Positions 46,035-53,965 of a stretch of DNA of 64,000 bases are shown piece by piece. Both the position numbers and the translations under genes were made by a program. Numbering within the stretch: the stretch's first letter is position 1; the number at the start of each line of letters is the position of its first letter. Below the pieces are notes generated by a model. That model was given only the letters and a program-made list of their open reading frames with translations. It was not told the origin of the DNA and ran no database searches. Source of the stretch: Pseudohalocynthiibacter aestuariivivens (GTDB lineage: Bacteria; Pseudomonadota; Alphaproteobacteria; Rhodobacterales; Rhodobacteraceae); NCBI RefSeq assembly GCF_018457175.1, contig NZ_JAGFNU010000002.1, positions 248,001 through 312,000 of the forward strand, given 5' to 3'.

Positions 46035-46886
46035 ATGAATTTTACCGATAAATTTAACGGAACCGACTCTTACGTCGCAACCGAAGACCTCACCGTGGCT
46101 GTAAACGCCGCTGTAACATTGGAACGGCCGCTTTTGGTGAAAGGTGAACCGGGAACAGGAAAAACCGAACTGGCCCGGCAGGTCAGTGCGGCTTTGGGTC
46201 TGCCAATGATTGAGTGGCACATCAAATCGACCACCAAAGCGCAACAAGGCCTGTACGAATATGACGCAGTCAGCCGTTTGCGTGACAGTCAACTGGGTGA
46301 AGAGTGTGTACACAACGTCAAAAACTACATCCGCAAAGGCAAGCTTTGGCAGGCTTTTCACGCGGATGGCAAATCAGTCCTGCTGATCGACGAAATAGAC
46401 AAGGCCGACATCGAGTTTCCAAATGATTTGCTACAGGAACTCGACCGGATGGAATTTTACGTATACGAAACCGGCGAGATGATCTCTGCAAAGCATCGCC
46501 CAATCGTGATCATTACATCAAACAACGAAAAAGAATTGCCAGACGCCTTTTTGCGTCGCTGTTTTTTCCACTATATTCGTTTCCCGGATATGGACACGAT
46601 GAAAGAAATCGTCGAGGTCCATTTTCCAGGCCTCAAAGAACAGCTTTTAACCACAGCTTTGACGCAATTTTATGAAATCCGTGAAACATCGGGGCTAAAG
46701 AAAAAGCCCTCTACCTCAGAAGTACTGGATTGGTTGAAACTGTTGCTTGCCGAAGACCTGACCCCCGAAGATCTGAGACGGGATGGCGCGAATGCGCTTC
46801 CGAAACTGCACGGCGCGCTTTTGAAAAACGAACAGGATGTACATCTTTTTGAGCGGCTCGCGTTTATGGCCCGAGGGCAGAGATGA
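46035..46886 (+). CDS. MoxR-family AAA ATPase
   Basis: 283 residues. Walker A 'GEPGTGKT' at 37-44, Walker B 'LLIDEIDKAD', sensor 1 'ITSNNEKELPDAFLRRC'. MoxR ATPases act as chaperones that activate or insert metal cofactors, usually with a VWA-domain partner. A VWA/CoxE-like gene follows at 48590, three genes on, which fits that pairing. The protein is shorter than many MoxR proteins (about 300-330) but complete. The ATG of a wrecked GNAT gene overlaps its stop (ATGA). Confidence 0.92.
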   Translation: MNFTDKFNGTDSYVATEDLTVAVNAAVTLERPLLVKGEPGTGKTELARQVSAALGLPMIEWHIKSTTKAQQGLYEYDAVSRLRDSQLGEECVHNVKNYIRKGKLWQAFHADGKSVLLIDEIDKADIEFPNDLLQELDRMEFYVYETGEMISAKHRPIVIITSNNEKELPDAFLRRCFFHYIRFPDMDTMKEIVEVHFPGLKEQLLTTALTQFYEIRETSGLKKKPSTSEVLDWLKLLLAEDLTPEDLRRDGANALPKLHGALLKNEQDVHLFERLAFMARGQR

Positions 46887-47042
46887 CGCTTTTCATTCGT
46901 CCCCTTAACGCATCAGACGAAGCCGGCAAAACGAGGCGCGCCTTCTATTTGCTGGCCCACGCGAGATTTCGATACAGTTGCGCGGCAGTTGTACGACCGC
47001 ATTGGCGTCAAAACGCCGTTTATAGAATATGCAAGGCCTTAA
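46883..47042 (+). pseudogene. GNAT acetyltransferase remnant with large internal deletion
   Basis: From ATG 46883 the frame reads 'MTLFIRPLNASDEAG', a GNAT N-terminus. About 25 bases later another frame reads 'SICWPTRDFDTVARQLYDRIGVKTPFIEYARP' to TAA 47040-47042, a typical GNAT C-terminus ('ARQLYDRIG...PFI.Y'). Intact members are about 150 aa, so some 300 bases are missing and the frame is lost. The original start overlapped the MoxR stop by four bases, showing that the gene belonged to this operon. The final bases contain the start of the DUF2927 gene. Confidence 0.8.
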
Positions 47043-48420
47043 CACTTTGACATTCCGCATTTTAACATTTGCATTCCTTGCCCTTGCGGCCTGCTCTCCT
47101 CTACCCCGCAGCGAGGTACCGGAACGGCGCGCGCCAGCCGATCTAGTATTGCCACCTATGAAGGTATTTTCAAATCAACGCAGCCTCCCCACAAGGCAAT
47201 CCAACAGCTCACTTGCCAGAGACTTTCTGGAACTCTCATTTCAGATGGAAAGCGGACGGCCCGTTCCCGTTATGACCCGTTTCCAGGGTCCAATAACACT
47301 GCGTGTCACCGGTGATGCACCTGCAAATCTCGCACCGGACTTGCGCCGTCTTATCAGCCGGCTTCGTACCGAAGCAGGTCTGGATATTTCTCAGGTTCCA
47401 CGCAACCGGGATGCGAACATCACGATTCAGGCGATTCCACAAAGACAACTGCAAGGGCTCGTTCCGCAGGCGGCTTGTTTTGTTGTTCCCAGAGTTTCCA
47501 ACTGGGCGGAGTTTCGAGCAAACCGTCGCGGCAACGTAACAGACTGGACCACTCTGACCCATAGAGACAAAGTCGCAATTTTTGTTCCAAGCAACGTTAG
47601 CCCACAAGAACTGCGCGACTGTTTGCATGAAGAGATCGCACAGGCGCTCGGCCCGCTTAACGATATGTATCGGCTGCCTAATTCCGTTTTCAATGATGAT
47701 AACTTTCATACGGTCCTGACGGGTTTTGACATGCTAATGCTGCGTATTTACTACGCACCAGAGCTACAAAACGGCATGTCCCGCGATCAGGTTGCACAGA
47801 AACTACCCGCTATTTTGTCACGCCTGAACCCGGCAGGGCGCGCAGGTAACTTTACACCCCAATCTCCAACACCACGCGCCTGGATCAACGCGCTTGAAAC
47901 CGCGCTTGGACCAGTCGCTGGCAGTACGCGGCGGCGAAGTTCGGCGCGACAGGCCATCGATATCGCCCGTGCGCAGGGATGGACGGATAACCGCCTTGCA
48001 TTCAGTTTGTTTGCCTATGGACGTCTTGTTGCACGGACAAACCCAGATGCTGCCCTGCTCGCGTTTCTTGAAGCCGGAACCATCTATCGGGCAAACCCTG
48101 AAACACAGCTTCAGGCCGCACATGTCGAAATGCATCTTGCAGTCTACTTGCTTTCATCCGGACGGCCAGATGCCGCCCTCACACTCGCGGACAAAAACCT
48201 GCCGGTTGTCTCACAAGCACAGAACGCGGCGCTCCTTTCGACACTTCTGATGATAAAGGCCGAGGCGCTGGAACAGCTTGGTCGCACGCAAGATGCCGCG
48301 AGCGTCCGGCTCGACAGTCTGGGTTGGGCGCGTTATGGGTTTGGTTCCGAAGCCGAGGTTCGGGCGCGCCTTGAAAATATCATGTCGCTTGTCCCTCGCA
48401 GACAAACGAGCGGAGGCTGA
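47029..48420 (+). CDS. DUF2927 domain lipoprotein
   Basis: 463 residues with a lipoprotein signal ('ILTFAFLALAAC', lipidated Cys near 22). The DUF2927 region lies at about 90-270: '[16 protein letters not shown]', 'CLHEEIAQALGPLNDMYRLPNSVFNDDNFHTVLTGFDMLMLRIYYAPEL'. The 'HEEIAQALGP' stretch resembles the helix of a metalloprotease (H-E-E..), but the usual second His is not present. About 300-460 is a helical, TPR-like region. Its ATG falls inside the tail of the GNAT remnant. The function is unknown. Confidence 0.85.
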   Translation: MQGLNTLTFRILTFAFLALAACSPLPRSEVPERRAPADLVLPPMKVFSNQRSLPTRQSNSSLARDFLELSFQMESGRPVPVMTRFQGPITLRVTGDAPANLAPDLRRLISRLRTEAGLDISQVPRNRDANITIQAIPQRQLQGLVPQAACFVVPRVSNWAEFRANRRGNVTDWTTLTHRDKVAIFVPSNVSPQELRDCLHEEIAQALGPLNDMYRLPNSVFNDDNFHTVLTGFDMLMLRIYYAPELQNGMSRDQVAQKLPAILSRLNPAGRAGNFTPQSPTPRAWINALETALGPVAGSTRRRSSARQAIDIARAQGWTDNRLAFSLFAYGRLVARTNPDAALLAFLEAGTIYRANPETQLQAAHVEMHLAVYLLSSGRPDAALTLADKNLPVVSQAQNAALLSTLLMIKAEALEQLGRTQDAASVRLDSLGWARYGFGSEAEVRARLENIMSLVPRRQTSGG

Positions 48421-48421
48421 A

Positions 48422-48586
48422 ATGCTGGTCATCGGGGGATTGATTATCGGCGCCATCTTTGGCGTTGTGCTGGCTGGCAGACGCCAGGGAAACAGGCTCG
48501 ACAAAGTGCAATATGCCGCTGTTTTTGCGCTTATTTTCGCAATCATAGGTCTCTTTGCAACGATTGCAGTGGAACGGATGTTATAG
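48422..48586 (+). CDS. Small two-helix membrane protein
   Basis: 54 residues with two hydrophobic segments ('MLVIGGLIIGAIFGVVLAG' and 'YAAVFALIFAIIGLFATIAV') joined by a short basic loop 'RRQGNRLDKVQ'. GGAGG lies just upstream and it begins one base after the DUF2927 stop, ending three bases before the VWA gene. Tight spacing and the strong ribosome site support a real gene. It is a likely membrane accessory of the surrounding cluster. Confidence 0.75.
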   Translation: MLVIGGLIIGAIFGVVLAGRRQGNRLDKVQYAAVFALIFAIIGLFATIAVERML

Positions 48587-48589
48587 GCA

Positions 48590-49774
48590 ATGTTTCTGCC
48601 CTTTTTCGAAACCCTCAGAGAGGCAGGTATACCGGTATCACTGCGAGAATACCTTAGTTTTCTTGAGGGTATGCAGAAAGGCCTTGTGATCTACGATATC
48701 GAGGGGTTTTACTATCTTACCCGTACCGCAATGGTCAAAGATGAACGAAACCTCGATAAGTTCGACCGCGCCTTTGCCAAGACCTTTAAAGGATTGGAAA
48801 ATATAACCTTTCAGGACGTTATGGACAGGGTCGACATCCCCGGCGAATGGCTGAAAAAACTGGCGGAAAAACACCTTAGCCCCGAAGAACGCGCAGAAGT
48901 AGAGGCCTCGGGCGGTTTTGATAAACTGATGGAAACGCTCAAAGAACGGCTGAAAGAACAGCAAGGCCGCCACCAGGGCGGAAGTAAATGGATCGGCACG
49001 GCGGGAACGTCGCCATTTGGGGCTCATGGCTACAATCCGGAAGGGGTGCGCATCGGCCAAAATGAAAGCCGGCACCAACGCGCTGTAAAGGTCTGGGACA
49101 AGCGGGAGTTCAAGAACTTAGACGACAAGATTGAACTGGGAACCCGCAATATCAAGGTTGCGCTGAAACGATTGCGCCGCTGGGCGCGTGATGGTGCGGC
49201 GGAAGAGCTTGATCTTGATGGTACCATCCGCGCCACTGCCGAACATGGGTATCTTGACGTACAGACCCGGCCGGAACGCCGTAATGCCGTAAAGGTACTT
49301 TTGTTCCTTGATGTTGGTGGCTCGATGGACCCTTACATCCGCACTGTTGAAGAACTGTTTTCTGCTGCAAGAGCAGAGTTTAAGCATCTGGAATATTACT
49401 ATTTTCACAATTGCCTTTACGAAGGTGTGTGGCGTGATAACGCGCGCCGCTGGGGTGCCCAGGTCTCTACCGCAGAAATTCTGCGAACCTACGGATCGGA
49501 CTACAAATGCATATTTGTCGGTGACGCCTCCATGTCTCCCTACGAGATCGCCTACGCAGGCGGGGCGAATGAACATTGGAATCAGGAAGCCGGGCAAGTC
49601 TGGCTGGGCCGCGCCCGCACCCAGTGGCCGTCTAACCTGTGGATCAACCCCTTGCCTGAACCCCATTGGCGCTACACGCATTCAGTCAAAATGATACAGG
49701 AAATCTTCGATAACCAGATGGTCCCAATGACGCTGGAAGGTATCGAACGGGGCATGCGTGCGCTCAGTCGCTAG
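48590..49774 (+). CDS. VWA domain-containing CoxE-like protein
   Basis: 394 residues. The N-terminal 230 residues are charged and helical, with 'YLSFLEGMQKGL' near the start. The VWA domain starts at about 235 with the MIDAS motif 'LFLDVGGSMDPYI'. The classical D-x-S-x-S reads D241-V-G243-G-S245, so the first Ser is Gly. This is the usual variant in this family. 'VGDASMSPYEI' is a second MIDAS-like loop. VWA partners of MoxR ATPases mediate substrate binding. It is part of the MoxR-DUF2927-VWA-M48 run. Confidence 0.88.
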   Translation: MFLPFFETLREAGIPVSLREYLSFLEGMQKGLVIYDIEGFYYLTRTAMVKDERNLDKFDRAFAKTFKGLENITFQDVMDRVDIPGEWLKKLAEKHLSPEERAEVEASGGFDKLMETLKERLKEQQGRHQGGSKWIGTAGTSPFGAHGYNPEGVRIGQNESRHQRAVKVWDKREFKNLDDKIELGTRNIKVALKRLRRWARDGAAEELDLDGTIRATAEHGYLDVQTRPERRNAVKVLLFLDVGGSMDPYIRTVEELFSAARAEFKHLEYYYFHNCLYEGVWRDNARRWGAQVSTAEILRTYGSDYKCIFVGDASMSPYEIAYAGGANEHWNQEAGQVWLGRARTQWPSNLWINPLPEPHWRYTHSVKMIQEIFDNQMVPMTLEGIERGMRALSR

Positions 49775-49828
49775 GAAACATCACCTCTTGCGCTTGCCCA
49801 CTGACCTTCCCTGCCCCATATCTTTATC

Positions 49829-50518
49829 ATGTTGAAATTCACCCCAATCCTGCTCGCCATTCTCTATGCACTGGTCATGTACCGTTTCTCGGCCTGGCGT
49901 ACGGCTCGGGAACTTGACGCACGTTCAACCGAACTGGCCGATCCAAAATTGAAAGCCTTGACCAACAAAATGGCAGAGGCGCTCGAATTGCCGCGAATCA
50001 ACGTGCATATTTACGAAATTGATCCTGTAAATGGTCTGGCCGCGCCTGACGGGCGTATTTTCATCACACGCGGTTTTTTTGAGAAATACCGAAACGGAGA
50101 AGTGACAGGTCCCGAACTGGCAAGCGTCATCGCGCACGAGCTTGGTCATGTAGCTCTGGGCCATTCGCGCAGACGCATGATTGATTTTTCAGGGCAGAAT
50201 GCATTGCGAACGGCTTTGGCAATGGTCTTGTCCCGATTCATTCCCGGTCTTGGCGTTTGGATCGCAAATGCGCTGACGAGCCTTCTGGCCGCCCGTATAT
50301 CGCGCAAAGATGAATATGAGGCAGATGCCTACGCTTCGGCCTTACTGACAAAATCCGGCATCGGGACCGCACCTCAAAAAACCCTGTTCAACAAATTGGA
50401 AGCGCTTACAAAATCACGCGCAGGTGCAGTTCCCGCCTGGATGATGAGCCATCCAAAAACGGCAGAACGTATAAAGGCAATTGAAAAACTCGAGGCCGAC
50501 TGGGCCGCTCTTAAATAG
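49829..50518 (+). CDS. M48-family zinc metalloprotease
   Basis: 229 residues. One hydrophobic N-terminal segment (about 2-20) probably anchors or exports it. The zinc site is H103-E104-x2-H107 in 'VIAHELGHVALGHS', with the third-ligand Glu in 'DEYEADAYASALL'. 'GRIFITRGFFEKYRNGEVTGPELASVIAHELGH' is typical of M48 (HtpX/BepA relatives). It follows the VWA gene by 54 bases and ends the cluster. It likely handles misfolded envelope proteins, by analogy. Confidence 0.9.
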   Translation: MLKFTPILLAILYALVMYRFSAWRTARELDARSTELADPKLKALTNKMAEALELPRINVHIYEIDPVNGLAAPDGRIFITRGFFEKYRNGEVTGPELASVIAHELGHVALGHSRRRMIDFSGQNALRTALAMVLSRFIPGLGVWIANALTSLLAARISRKDEYEADAYASALLTKSGIGTAPQKTLFNKLEALTKSRAGAVPAWMMSHPKTAERIKAIEKLEADWAALK

Positions 50519-50559
50519 ACTAAGTGCTTTCTTTTTCCCTAAAATAACCCCGCCGGAGG

Positions 50560-51111
50560 CTAACAACCTCTCAGCGCAAGTGCTTTGGCCAGCCTTGGCA
50601 GACGGGCTTTTTTCAAGAGTTTTCTTAACTCCTGAGGGGCTCCGGCCAGTCTTTCGGCCTCTGCATGCACTTTCTGCGCGACATGCGCTACCTCGTTTGG
50701 CGCCTCGCAGTAAAACTGGAAAAGCAAATCGTCAGGATTTGTCCGTCCCAACCCTTCTTCAGACAGGGTATGGCGCGGAAAATCCTTGGCATTCAACGTT
50801 AAAATTATGTCTGCAGAACAGGCGATTGCCGCCGCCAGAACATGAATATCATTCGGGTCCGGCAGCCAGAGCCGCGCCAAATCACCTTCATGCGGCTGAA
50901 CACTTGCATTGGGCCAATTTGCACGTAGCAACGCGATTTCACCGCGCGCCTGCATATCACCGGTTGGCCCGATCTTGCGCGCGGCGCGCGCCCATTCTTC
51001 CAGAATGCGCTCAGACCAGAACGGTTTAAAGAACCCCGCAGATGCTGCCCCCATCAACACTTCGCGCATCACCGTTGGGTAAAGCACGCAAGCGTCGCAC
51101 AGAACTCGCAT
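50560..51111 (-). CDS. PIN-domain protein without adjacent antitoxin
   Basis: 183 residues, PIN-type fold: 'RVLCDACVLYPTVMREVLMG' with the first Asp, 'SERILEEWARA' with Glu, 'LWLPDPNDIHVLAAAIACSADIILTLNAKDF' with the later acidic residues. The metal-binding set looks complete, so it could be an active RNase. Its ATG overlaps the rlmI stop by one base (TGATG), and no small antitoxin gene lies beside it. This is a known Rhodobacterales PIN subgroup of the RSP_2648 type rather than a classical VapC. Confidence 0.85.
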   Translation of the reverse strand: MRVLCDACVLYPTVMREVLMGAASAGFFKPFWSERILEEWARAARKIGPTGDMQARGEIALLRANWPNASVQPHEGDLARLWLPDPNDIHVLAAAIACSADIILTLNAKDFPRHTLSEEGLGRTNPDDLLFQFYCEAPNEVAHVAQKVHAEAERLAGAPQELRKLLKKARLPRLAKALALRGC

Positions 51112-52310
51112 CAGCCATCCAACCTGAAGAACAGCGCTTTAAGGTATCCGCTCTCTGCGAGCTGCGGCAAAAGCGGATGGTCCGGCCCGGCAGACCCGGT
51201 GTGGATAAGCTGGCACCGCCGCCCGCCCCGTCCTATTCCGCGGGCCGAGGCATTGCGGAACCGCGCAAGGTCTACTGCGTGCGAACAGGAACAGAGCGCG
51301 AGATAGCCCCCGGGTGCAACCAACGGTGCAGCGAGTTTTGCAATGCGTTCATAGGCACGCAACCCGGCCTCAAGCGCTTTTTTATTGGGTGCAAATGCGG
51401 GCGGATCGCAAATCACGACATCAAACTGCGCCTTTTCGGTCTCAAGGCGGGTTAATACATCAAACGCATCGCCCTTGATCGTCGAAAACCGGTCTTGCAC
51501 ACCCATTGCCTCTGCGCCCTGCAATGCAAGCTCAAGGGCCGCAGCGGACCCGTCCACGGCGACTGCACCAGCGGCACCGCCCGCCAAAGCCGCCAGGGAG
51601 AATCCACCAACATGGGAAAATACATCCAGCACTTTGGCCCCATTTGTCAGGCGTTGAGCAAAGGCATGGTTTTGACGCTGGTCAAGAAACAAGCCTGTTT
51701 TCTGACCGCCCAGTAAATCTGCCATGTAAATGGCGCCGTTCATCTCGACAGGAACAGGACCGTCAAGCTTGCCAGAATGGCATGTCGTTTCCTCGGCCAG
51801 CCCTTCAAGCGTACGTGCGCGACCGGTGCCGTTTTTGACAATCGTTGTGACCCCGGTGACCGATGCGAGCGCCGCAGCCAGTTCCTCAAACATCACATCA
51901 GCCCAGGCCGCATTTGGCTGAACGACGGCTGCGTCGCCGAACCTGTCGATCACAACGCCTGGCAACCCGTCACTTTCCGCATGGATCAACCGGTAATATG
52001 GCGCGTCATACAGACGTTCGCGGTGGCAGAGTGCGCGTGATAGACACGCCTCCATCCATGCCTGATTGACTACGGCTTCTGGATTCTGGTCCAGCATCCG
52101 GCAGAATATCTTTGAATTCGGATTGACCGCGACCACACCCATCGGGTTTCGGTTTTCATCCTCGAGAACCGCAATCGCGCCGGGCTGAATATTTTTCGTT
52201 CGGCGGTCCGTGACCACCTCGTTTGCATAAACCCAGGGAAACCCGTGACGAATGGCACGGGCTTCGGATTTAGGTTTCATGCGGACAACAGGATAAGGGG
52301 AAGACATCAT
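51111..52310 (-). CDS. RlmI-like 23S rRNA cytosine methyltransferase family protein
   Basis: 399 residues. N-terminal PUA domain ('YPVVRMKPKSEARAIRHGFPWVYANEVVTD'), then an EEHEE-type region and SAM-binding Rossmann domain ('VLDVFSHVGGFSLAALAGGAAGAVAVDGSAAALELA', 'VVICDPPAFAPNKKALEAG', 'LALCSCSH'). It matches RlmI, which makes m5C1962 in 23S rRNA. The start codons ATGATG lie at the centre of a perfect dyad with the ribosome site in one arm. The PIN gene is coupled downstream. Confidence 0.9.
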   Translation of the reverse strand: MMSSPYPVVRMKPKSEARAIRHGFPWVYANEVVTDRRTKNIQPGAIAVLEDENRNPMGVVAVNPNSKIFCRMLDQNPEAVVNQAWMEACLSRALCHRERLYDAPYYRLIHAESDGLPGVVIDRFGDAAVVQPNAAWADVMFEELAAALASVTGVTTIVKNGTGRARTLEGLAEETTCHSGKLDGPVPVEMNGAIYMADLLGGQKTGLFLDQRQNHAFAQRLTNGAKVLDVFSHVGGFSLAALAGGAAGAVAVDGSAAALELALQGAEAMGVQDRFSTIKGDAFDVLTRLETEKAQFDVVICDPPAFAPNKKALEAGLRAYERIAKLAAPLVAPGGYLALCSCSHAVDLARFRNASARGIGRGGRRCQLIHTGSAGPDHPLLPQLAESGYLKALFFRLDG

Positions 52311-52322
52311 GTCTTCCCCTTA
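52294..52322 (-). promoter_or_regulatory. Perfect 29-nt dyad enclosing the rlmI start codon and ribosome site
   Basis: Arms of 14 bases (52294-52307 and 52309-52322) are exact inverted repeats around one central base, 52308, which is the G of the first ATG. In RNA, the arm carrying AAGGGGAAG (the ribosome site) pairs with codons 2-6, so the folded message would hide both the ribosome site and the start codons. There is no T run after it, so it is not a terminator of the lipoprotein gene before it. As DNA it could equally be an operator. Confidence 0.75.
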
Positions 52323-52349
52323 GAGGTTTATTTCAACAGACGAAAGCCT

Positions 52350-52958
52350 TTAAGAGGCGTTTGTCGGTCGCGGTGCCATGACAAGTTGTTGCTGGATAAC
52401 ATTCGCCAGATGCTGGGTGATACGCACTTTCTGCGTTTGTCCCCGGCGTTCAGCGTTGATCGCTGCAGTGCCACCAAAAGCTTTAAGATCCGCCTTCACC
52501 AAACGTGGCCCGTCAATTATTGCACCCGTTTCGGCATGGCGAACAGTTAAAATAAACTTGATAGAATGCGTTCCGCCAACAGTGTAGCGGGCACGTTCTG
52601 TCAAAGCGTGAAAGCGTGCGACCTGAACATCGACAACTACTGGTGTTTGGCCATTCAGCTGCGCCGCACCACGTGACATGCCATCCTCAAAAATCGCGGT
52701 AATCTGTTCGTAACGATTACCGTTGGGGTCTCCGCGCCAGACGATATCGGCGACAGGGCGATACCCGTTTGCTTCGCTTACCCGCAGGTTCGTGGGTACA
52801 ACGACCCGAACATCCTGAACCGCATAGGACGGAGCGGTTACCGCGCGCGCCATCGTCGGTTCGCCTAATGGAAGGCCGCGTGTAACAGTATCAACTGCGC
52901 TACAAGCCGAAAGGCCAAGTGCGAGTGCAAGAAGAACAATTGCTCTGATAGGTTTCAT
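52350..52958 (-). CDS. DUF6778-type lipoprotein
   Basis: 202 residues with a lipoprotein signal ('IVLLALALGLSAC', Cys about 19). The rest is a compact domain with 'LRVSEANGYRPVADIVWRGDPNGNRYEQITAIFEDGM', 'VDVQVARFHALTERARYTVGGTHSIKFILTVRHAETG' and 'RITQHLANVIQQQLV'. It matches a Rhodobacterales family of unknown function. GAGGTTGGG lies upstream of ATG 52958. It precedes rlmI on the same strand. Confidence 0.8.
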   Translation of the reverse strand: MKPIRAIVLLALALGLSACSAVDTVTRGLPLGEPTMARAVTAPSYAVQDVRVVVPTNLRVSEANGYRPVADIVWRGDPNGNRYEQITAIFEDGMSRGAAQLNGQTPVVVDVQVARFHALTERARYTVGGTHSIKFILTVRHAETGAIIDGPRLVKADLKAFGGTAAINAERRGQTQKVRITQHLANVIQQQLVMAPRPTNAS

Positions 52959-53311
52959 TATCCCAACCTCGAAACGATTTCTGTTTTGTGTTGAGGCGGA
53001 ATATCGTTACAAAATAGGGCAAGATTGAGATAATACTGCAGCGATTCAATGATTTTCCCCAATTTGGAAACAATCATTGGTTGCTAAATTCCATTGTAGA
53101 CAAAATCTCCTACCGTTTGACGAGAAAAGGATCGATTTGCATCATATCAGAAAAGGAAAATGCGCAGATTTCTTTAGAGAGGTTTTTATCCCATGCAATT
53201 TTCCAACACCAATGTTCAGACCGTCAACAAAAACAAAATGAAATTGATTCGGAGACGTTCTTCCTTTGGCGATTTTAAGAGCGTGTTCATCGTAACTTAG
53301 GGGTTAGTTCA
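52959..53311. other. AT-rich divergent intergenic region
   Basis: 353 bases between the leftward DUF6778 gene and the rightward aldolase-like gene. A small open frame at 53081-53278 has no ribosome site or similarity and is not called. The main feature is a dyad at 53047-53079, listed separately. Confidence 0.55.
53047..53079. promoter_or_regulatory. 33-bp imperfect palindrome upstream of the aldolase-like gene
   Basis: The outer 8 bases on each side are exact inverted repeats (53047-53054 with 53072-53079), and the inner nine bases CCAATTTGG form an odd palindrome; 13 of 16 positions pair overall. A likely operator or a hairpin in the leader. It is not tied to a known regulator. Confidence 0.45.
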
Positions 53312-53953
53312 ATGTTCCCTGCGAACACCCGTCAGCCTGTTGCAATGCTGTGTGCTTTGGCACCGGTTATTCCGGAAATATCGATTGATGATGTTTCTTC
53401 GGCGAAGCCGCTGGCTAGGGCGCTGATAATGGGCGGTTTACCAGTGTTTGAAGTTTCTTCACGCGCATCAGCAGCGCTGGAAATTATCGCCGAAATGGCG
53501 GAAGTTCCCGCCACCCGAATAGGCGCCGGACCTTTGGTTCACCCCAGCGACGCCCATGCCGTAAAGGCTGCCGGTGCGAGCTTCGGCGTTTCGGCCATCC
53601 CTTCAGCCAGATTGCAGAGCGCATGTGAACTTATAAACCTAGCTTTGTTGCCTACAACAACATGTGAAGAGGATGCCCGGCACCTGAACGTCCGCGGTTT
53701 TGCTATTCAGAGGTTTGCACCCGCCATTACCGCTACCAGTGTGAACGAAATGAAAAAGCTTGGCGTCTCAGCCCCTCTGATCAGGTTTATTCCAACAGGC
53801 GTCGCATCTCTGGAACTGGCACGCAGACATCTGTCACTCTCAAATACACTTTGCGTGAGCGGGAATTGGGTCGCCCCTCAACAACTGATCATTGGGAAAA
53901 ACTGGAGTAAGATCACTGAACTTGCCAAGGAATCTGCAATTCTTCCACGTTGA
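53312..53953 (+). CDS. KDPG/KHG aldolase-like protein with altered active site
   Basis: 213 residues, length and fold of Eda. The family outline is clear: 'LAPVIPEISIDDVSSAKPLARALIMGGLPVFEVSSR', 'IGAGPLVHPSDAHAVKAAGASFGVS', 'IRFIPTGVASLELARRHLSLSNTLCVSGNWVAP'. Glu47 and Arg51 of the active site remain. The Schiff-base Lys position is Arg134 ('IQRFAPAI' where Eda has 'KFFPAE'), the substrate-binding Thr is Pro74 and Pro is Ala95. It cannot be a normal class I aldolase. It is a pseudo-enzyme or an early decaying paralogue, with an intact frame and AGGGG before its start. Confidence 0.8.
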   Translation: MFPANTRQPVAMLCALAPVIPEISIDDVSSAKPLARALIMGGLPVFEVSSRASAALEIIAEMAEVPATRIGAGPLVHPSDAHAVKAAGASFGVSAIPSARLQSACELINLALLPTTTCEEDARHLNVRGFAIQRFAPAITATSVNEMKKLGVSAPLIRFIPTGVASLELARRHLSLSNTLCVSGNWVAPQQLIIGKNWSKITELAKESAILPR

Positions 53954-53965
53954 AAAACAACATGA

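Noticed and set aside
50560-51111. VapBC-type toxin-antitoxin pair
   Set aside because: No antitoxin-sized gene on either side; the PIN gene is coupled to an rRNA methyltransferase instead.
53081-53278. 65-codon rightward frame in the AT-rich gap before the aldolase-like gene
   Set aside because: No ribosome site, no recognisable motifs, AT-rich composition expected to give chance frames; begins at the edge of a dyad.
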